A DNA stretch of 21,597 nt from Rhizophagus sp. LPA8_4_AMF (taxonomy: Eukaryota; Glomeromycota; Glomeromycetes; Glomerales; Glomeraceae), in assembly GCA_021464525.1 (NCBI GenBank), contig JADRCO010001186.1, positions 1 to 21,597 on the forward strand, in the 5' to 3' direction. Shown here piece after piece: positions 17,628-21,597 of the stretch. The translations under genes and the position numbers were made by a program. Each line of letters starts with the position of its first letter. The first letter of the stretch is position 1. Below the pieces are notes generated by a model. That model was not told the origin of the DNA. It made no database searches and saw nothing but the letters and a program-made list of their open reading frames with translations.

Positions 17628-19220
17628 TCATATAAATCGAGGCAAAATACGAGAAATCGTATGAAATATATGCCTATTTTGAAAATAAAATTTCTTTAAT
17701 ATTTTTATTGATATACCTGTCTTTATATTTGCATCTATAATATCTGTAAATGGTCTTTCTTTAATAATTATACTTGCTCGTTTTTTACTAATTTGATATA
17801 CATTGCAAAGTTGTTCAATAGAATCAGTATTGATATTTACTTTATTAATAAGAGATTGGACTTTAGCATGCCTATATACTCTACTAGCAAATAGCTCAAT
17901 ATAATCTTTAAAATTTTGAGAATCCAAAGAAGAAACAGGTAAGTATACCTGTTTTCTATAAAAATATATAAATATTTTCTTAACTGAATAAAGGATTGTT
18001 AAAGTAATACATGGCATTAAAAATATTCCATATAATGCAAGATCTGCAATAGATGATATAGTATGATAAAAATCAGAATCATTATTCAAACTATTATCAG
18101 TACTTATTATAAGCTGTTGTATGGCTTCAACAACTAAAATAACTGTAATGTCTTCTAAATTTTGATTCTGATGTTTAGCAATTAATGACAAAACAGTAAA
18201 TGGATCTGGTGAATAATATATGCTAATAATATCATCAAAATGCATTTTTTTTCTAAGAAATTATGATAGCATTCGAGTACCAATAGCCATAAAGAGATTT
18301 TCTTCTAGTCGTAAATTAGTTTTGTTCTCATAGCTGACATAAAATACATAAGCATTTTTAATTTTTGTAAATAGTTCTTTATCTTGTTTAGCTAAAAAAC
18401 AACTTATTGCTGTTTGGTAAAATTCATTAGCATTTTGAAATTTTCTGGTATTAGATTCAGAAAGAAAAAGATATAATGGAATTTCTATTTTATCAAACAT
18501 TCCTTGAAGAAAAGCTATATGATGTTCTTTAATTTCTTGTTGCAAAATTTGTTTTAAAACTGGATCAGGTTAATATTTCCAATTAGTATCATAAGAGCAA
18601 AGTAAAGATTCTGGTTTAATATATGATAAACCTAACATATAATATAATATTGAGTCAGTTTTAACATATAATTTTAGTAGAGTTATTAAATAAATATACC
18701 TTAAGGAAAGTATCAGTAATTTTTATTTTTATTCGTTTACTATCTATTATAATAATATAAATATATTTTTTAGGTATGATTAATAATAAGTAGAAAAAAA
18801 AAGTAAAAGTTATATAAATATTTGGTATTATTAGTAAATATGCAAATATGATAATAGTGTGAGCAAAAATAAAATTCACTTCCTTAAATTTTTTTGATTA
18901 ATTTAACGATTTTTTTACTGATCTATCTGGTATTCCCCATCTCTCAAAATCTGCTGTAGTAAAATTAAGAAAAGTATTACCATCAATCCTTTGATTATAT
19001 ATATTATTGATATATTCATCTTTAAGATCTAATTCTGCTTTTCTCATATTCAAAAAATCTTTAACATCCTTTTGACTTTTAGCTCTTACTTCTTCAACTG
19101 TTAGAAGATTATTAGTTGCAGAAGTTGCAAGAATACCAGTATAAATACTTGTAACATTAGATATAATTTTTGTAATAATACAAATAGATGAATTTAGAAA
19201 AATATTTTTTGGAAAATATA
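17628..19220 (-). pseudogene. Crinkler (CRN)-family gene fossil: SAM-like, NTPase and HhH-like parts
   Basis: The gene reads on minus. Its first recognisable part, about 18901-19112, is a SAM-like helical domain (LLTVEEVRAKSQKDVKDFL...FERWGIPDRS). The second, about 17925-18650, is the P-loop NTPase region typical of Rhizophagus Crinkler proteins (IAFLQGMFDKIEIPLYLFL, NANEFYQTAISCF, KNAYVFYVSYENK, VILVVEAIQQL, SSIADLALYGIFLM, QVYLPVSSL). The last, about 17688-17840, resembles a ComEA-type helix-hairpin-helix (VNINTDSIEQLCNVYQISKK). An AT-rich intron probably lies between the first two parts. In fungi and oomycetes CRN proteins are modular effectors or regulators. This copy is broken, with a small number of breaks, and looks moderately young because long stretches still read well. 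The family call is from memory of close Rhizophagus homologues. Confidence 0.75.
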
Positions 19221-19494
19221 AAATATATATGAGAAATTAATTGTCATACAAATTGATCTGACTTATTAGTTTATCAGGTATATAGCTGACTTATAAAATC
19301 ACCTAATTACAATAAGCTATGCTTTATATACTGTATATATAACAATTTGTTTCAGATATCAATTAACTAATAGGATGCAATGATTTATGTATTGGCACAT
19401 GAAGATCTACATATAAACATTACTATATATAAAAATTACATATGATCAGTTAACAATTGATGCAAATGTTTATTTGAGGCATAATATATATATA

Positions 19495-19530
19495 CAGTCA
19501 ACCCTTAATATAGCGAACCTTAATATAGTA
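19495..19530 (+). mobile_element. Isolated pogo/Tigger-type terminus
   Basis: CAGTCAACCCTTAATATAGC beginning right after TATATATA has the form of the outer inverted repeat of pogo/Tigger elements (CAGTCRACCCT...), with TA in front. No inverted partner was found downstream to the window end, nor upstream. It is therefore a solo end, a truncated element, or the near end of one whose other side is lost. CCTTAATATAG is repeated inside (about 19503 and 19518). Confidence 0.5.
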
Positions 19531-19704
19531 ATTTTTAATGATCATATAACATTCAACTAATTAAATAGAATAGATTTTTCTTTTTATAGTAAATTAACCA
19601 ATCAAATTGTTTAAATTTTTTACTATAATTTTATAATGAAGACTATATATATATATAAGAAAATATGAATATTATACCAGGGGATATCAGTATCCTACCC
19701 TTAT

Positions 19705-19718
19705 ATCACGTGAAAATT
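19705..19718 (+). repeat. ATCACGTGAAAATT, left arm of an inverted pair
   Basis: These 14 bases are matched exactly, in inverted orientation, at 20905-20918. The pair brackets the MULE-like gene remnant 1.2 kb apart. CACGTG is also a common E-box type binding core, so a promoter role for this copy is possible. Confidence 0.55.
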
Positions 19719-19759
19719 CCATATCATAATATCATTATGATTAATCAATAAATTAAAAA

Positions 19760-19980
19760 TAAGCTTTTTATTTTCTCACAAGTATCATTTTTACAAATTT
19801 TTTTTTTTACAGATTTTTTTTGTCCCTTTTTCACACAAATTTTACTCTCTTACATACATTTCTTACAGGGTTTTATTTTTTATAATTTTACTCTACCTTT
19901 ATTTTTTATTTCTTACAAACCATCTTTTCATTTTCCATAAATTTCTAAACTTTTCTTATAAACATTCACTAAAAAATACT
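19760..19980 (+). promoter_or_regulatory. Pyrimidine-rich leader ahead of ATG 19981
   Basis: The plus strand is strikingly T/C-rich with few Gs (TTTTCTCACAAG, TCCCTTTTTCACAC, TACTCTCTTACATAC, CTTACAAACCATC), then turns to AAAAAATACT before the ATG. Such pyrimidine-rich leaders are common in front of filamentous-fungal start codons. No clear TATA box can be fixed among the many AT runs, though TATATATATATA lies at about 19645. Confidence 0.45.
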
Positions 19981-20001
19981 ATGGATAATACTAACATATC
20001 G

Positions 20002-20197
20002 GTAAGAAATTAGGGTATGAGATAGGTTAGAATATGTGGGTTAGTATTAGTATTAGGGTTAAGTTTAAAGTTAGGATTAGGGTTAGGGTTTAGTATTATT
20101 TAAGAGTACGAGCTAGGGTATGAAATCAAGAATGGGTTAAGGTGTAAAATTATTATTAATGAATTGTAAATTAACGTCAAATTTTGGTTTTTATTAG
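20002..20197 (+). other. Candidate intron, 196 nt, containing telomere-like repeats
   Basis: Donor ATATCG|GTAAGAAAT and acceptor GGTTTTTATTAG|GTAACTG. It is much longer and more G-rich than the other introns here because it contains the TTAGGG-like run at 20030-20095. Confidence 0.45.
20030..20095 (+). repeat. Interstitial degenerate telomere-like repeat
   Basis: ATTAGGGTTAGGGTT at 20077-20090 holds two exact TTAGGG units. Around it lie TTAGTATTAGTATTAGGGTTAA and further TTAGG-like variants back to about 20040. TTAGGG is the telomere repeat of most fungi. This could be a scar of break repair, an old chromosome-end junction, or chance expansion in a repeat-rich intron. Confidence 0.7.
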
Positions 20198-20650
20198 GTA
20201 ACTGATCTACAGGATATATAGCTTTAGAAGATTGTTCTAAAAGTATTGTAAGCGAAATCTGGAAAGTGAAACATCTTCAAACTAAAACAAATCATTCATA
20301 ATTTGTTATATTATGTGAAGATGGTTCACATTATTGCACATATTTACATTTAATTTATACAAAATGAAAATTTAATACAAAGTGAAGGATAAGGTTTAAA
20401 TCAAGAATTTAATGTTGATATAATCTCCAATTCAATTCAACATAAAGGCAAAGGCCAGCCTTCAAATAAAAGATATTTATCAGCTATTGAAAATAATCCT
20501 AATAAGTATGTTAAGCCAAATAATCAAGATGAAGTAACTTCAGAAGGGTCAATAAAGAAAAATAAGCATCAATGTTATGTATATAAGTCTTAGTATCATA
20601 ATTTATGAAAATGTCCATCAAAGTAACATGTTCAATTTAACAAGAAAAAT

Positions 20651-21020
20651 ATTTAATTTTTTTATTCATTTAAGTTGGAAATTAAAAGTTATACTACTTC
20701 TATATATTTGCACTTTAATAAAATTATTCTAAAGTACTTTGAATTTATTCATATAATTTTAGTTTTTTAATATTTAAAAATTCAAATGCGAGTTCATATG
20801 ACTAATATGGGAAGATATCAATATTCTCCAGTTTAAAATAAAAATATTCTATATATAAATACTTTATATAAAAAAAAGTATATATAAATATCTATCTATT
20901 AGTCAATTTTCACGTGATGATCAATACTAATCGGCCAATAATTTTGTTCTTATTGCATTTTACCTACACCTTCTAATTACGATTAGTAAGTAATGATCTA
21001 TACTCATAATAGTTCTGTCC
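20651..21020. other. AT-rich flank with inverted-repeat arm
   Basis: No gene is visible. 20905-20918 is the inverted partner of 19705-19718. A run of TATATAAA sequences lies at 20840-20895. Confidence 0.5.
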
Positions 21021-21030
21021 TGACTATAGA

Positions 21031-21218
21031 TGCCATCCAAATGGCAAATTATTTGGAATTATGGCCATCAAAATAGCCAAATCAATTTAGAATTGATAAA
21101 TTGCTTTTTTTGTACATTTCAAATTAATTATGGCATCCTAAATTAATTATAACATCCCAAATTACTAATTATAACATCCCAAATTAATTATGACATTTTA
21201 AATTAATTATAATATTTT
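21031..21218. repeat. Minisatellite: 19-bp units plus a related 32-bp duplication
   Basis: 21121-21218 holds five copies of AAATTAATTATAACATCCC (19 bp). The third is 22 bp through an inserted ACT, and the last two end in TTTT instead of CCC. Just upstream, GCCATCCAAATGGCAAATT... and GGCCATCAAAATAGCCAAAT... (21030-21094) are two diverged copies of a longer unit. Confidence 0.85.
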
Positions 21219-21597
21219 AAAGAAGTTTGTTATTTATCAATAATTGCCGATGTCACATGATATTTAATTTTGGCCAGAATTAAGTGATCTACATAAAAAT
21301 TGCCTTTTTTGTATTCTTATGTAACCCATTCCTTATTTTCGATAAGAAGCAAAATTTTCTTTTTGGATTGTATAATGTTACTCTAATATACAAAAAGGAA
21401 ATTCTGGCTGAAATTATAAAATTGGGCTGAAATTATTGAAATTACGTGATATCAGCAAAATCACAGGCAATTTATAGTAATTTTATATTTAAAATAATAT
21501 TTACTAAAATTTTATTTATATATTAATTCTATAATTTTAATTCCATAGTAATCTTCCTGATATGTATAAGCCTAATTTTACTTTGTGTAATATTAAT
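21219..21597. other. Right edge, no gene seen
   Basis: AT-rich sequence with AAAATTGCCTTTTTTGTAT (about 21297) repeating a motif seen at 21098, and ACGTGATATCAGC at about 21444. No coding sense was found on either strand. Confidence 0.45.

Larger units (their letters stand above)
19981..20650 (+). pseudogene. MULE-like transposase tail (SWIM plus zinc knuckle), decayed
   Basis: ATG 19981 opens MDNTNIS, followed by a donor GTAAG and an intron to 20197. The sequence after the intron is coding-like in a shifted frame: TGYIALEDCSKSIVSEIWKV, FVILCEDGSHYCTYLHLIY, then SNSIQHKGKGQPSNKRYLSA and KKNKHQCYVYKS...YHNL...KCPSK near 20570-20620. FVILCEDGSHYCTYL matches the start of the SWIM zinc finger of FAR1/MULE transposases, and the last segment resembles a CCHC knuckle with one Cys replaced by Tyr. 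The catalytic domain is absent and at least five stops interrupt the sense. This may be a short derivative that kept only the C-terminal zinc-binding part. The start codon and leader look better preserved than the body. Confidence 0.55.

Noticed and set aside
18661-18879. 72-codon frame on minus
   Set aside because: Lies in the probable intron of the Crinkler-family fossil and reads as low-complexity hydrophobic sequence.
1-21597. LTR retrotransposon or viral element
   Set aside because: No pair of long direct terminal repeats and no protease, integrase or capsid-like sequence was seen.
1-21597. tRNA, rRNA or CRISPR array
   Set aside because: No cloverleaf with a GGTTCGAATCC-like arm, no conserved rRNA blocks, and no short identical repeats with unique spacers. 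The tandem arrays have diverged units and no such organisation.

Overview
The window looks like nuclear DNA of an arbuscular mycorrhizal fungus (Glomeromycotina, Rhizophagus-like). It is very A+T-rich (roughly four-fifths by eye). It has short AT-rich GT-AG introns (59-77 nt where readable). It also holds decayed members of gene families I recall as high-copy in Rhizophagus: a C2H2-type ORF, a large CPWC-motif ORF, a Crinkler-type SAM/NTPase gene, a Tigger/pogo transposase, a MULE-like SWIM/zinc-knuckle tail, and a poly(A)-tailed retroposed ORF. No gene in the window looks clearly intact, and I saw no tRNA, rRNA or CRISPR.

Layout. 1-3340 is repeat territory. It has an AT-rich left edge, a short coding-like scrap (880-1059), and three plus-strand families of short tandem units. 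Two of these (about 1428-2040 and 2231-2680) have a core bounded by AG and GT, like a micro-exon, with a hairpin and a pyrimidine tract in the spacer. 3366-8958 holds two convergent decayed ORFs, 3448-4120 on plus and 8958-4200 on minus, whose ends lie about 80 bp apart. The minus ORF is split by a 2.5-kb pogo/Tigger transposon (5778-8312) with a TA target duplication. Taking out the element and one TA leaves the host frame continuous. 8960-9930 is flanking repeat and T-rich DNA. 9941-10401 is a long foldback element.

10400-12480 shows essentially nothing beyond AT-rich DNA. 12480-13985 has a second pair of exon-like tandem arrays, this time reading on minus, with a probable MITE (12795-13345) between them. 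14772-16911 is a minus-strand retroposed element with an A11 tail and a perfect 11-bp target duplication. A small TIR element (17011-17238) lies just beyond it. 17628-19220 is a broken Crinkler-family gene on minus. 19495 starts an isolated pogo-type terminus. 19981-20650 is a decayed MULE-like tail with a pyrimidine-rich leader and an intron containing telomere-like TTAGGG units. 20650-21597 is AT-rich with a 19-bp tandem repeat.

The picture is a transposon graveyard rather than a pathway. Two points deserve a closer look: the exon-like tandem arrays, which share one architecture across four unrelated sequences, and the convergent two-ORF module, which may be an unclassified DNA transposon. 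Many premature stops in the DNA-transposon and multi-copy ORFs are of the kind a C-to-T (or G-to-A) change would give, hinting at methylation- or RIP-like decay.
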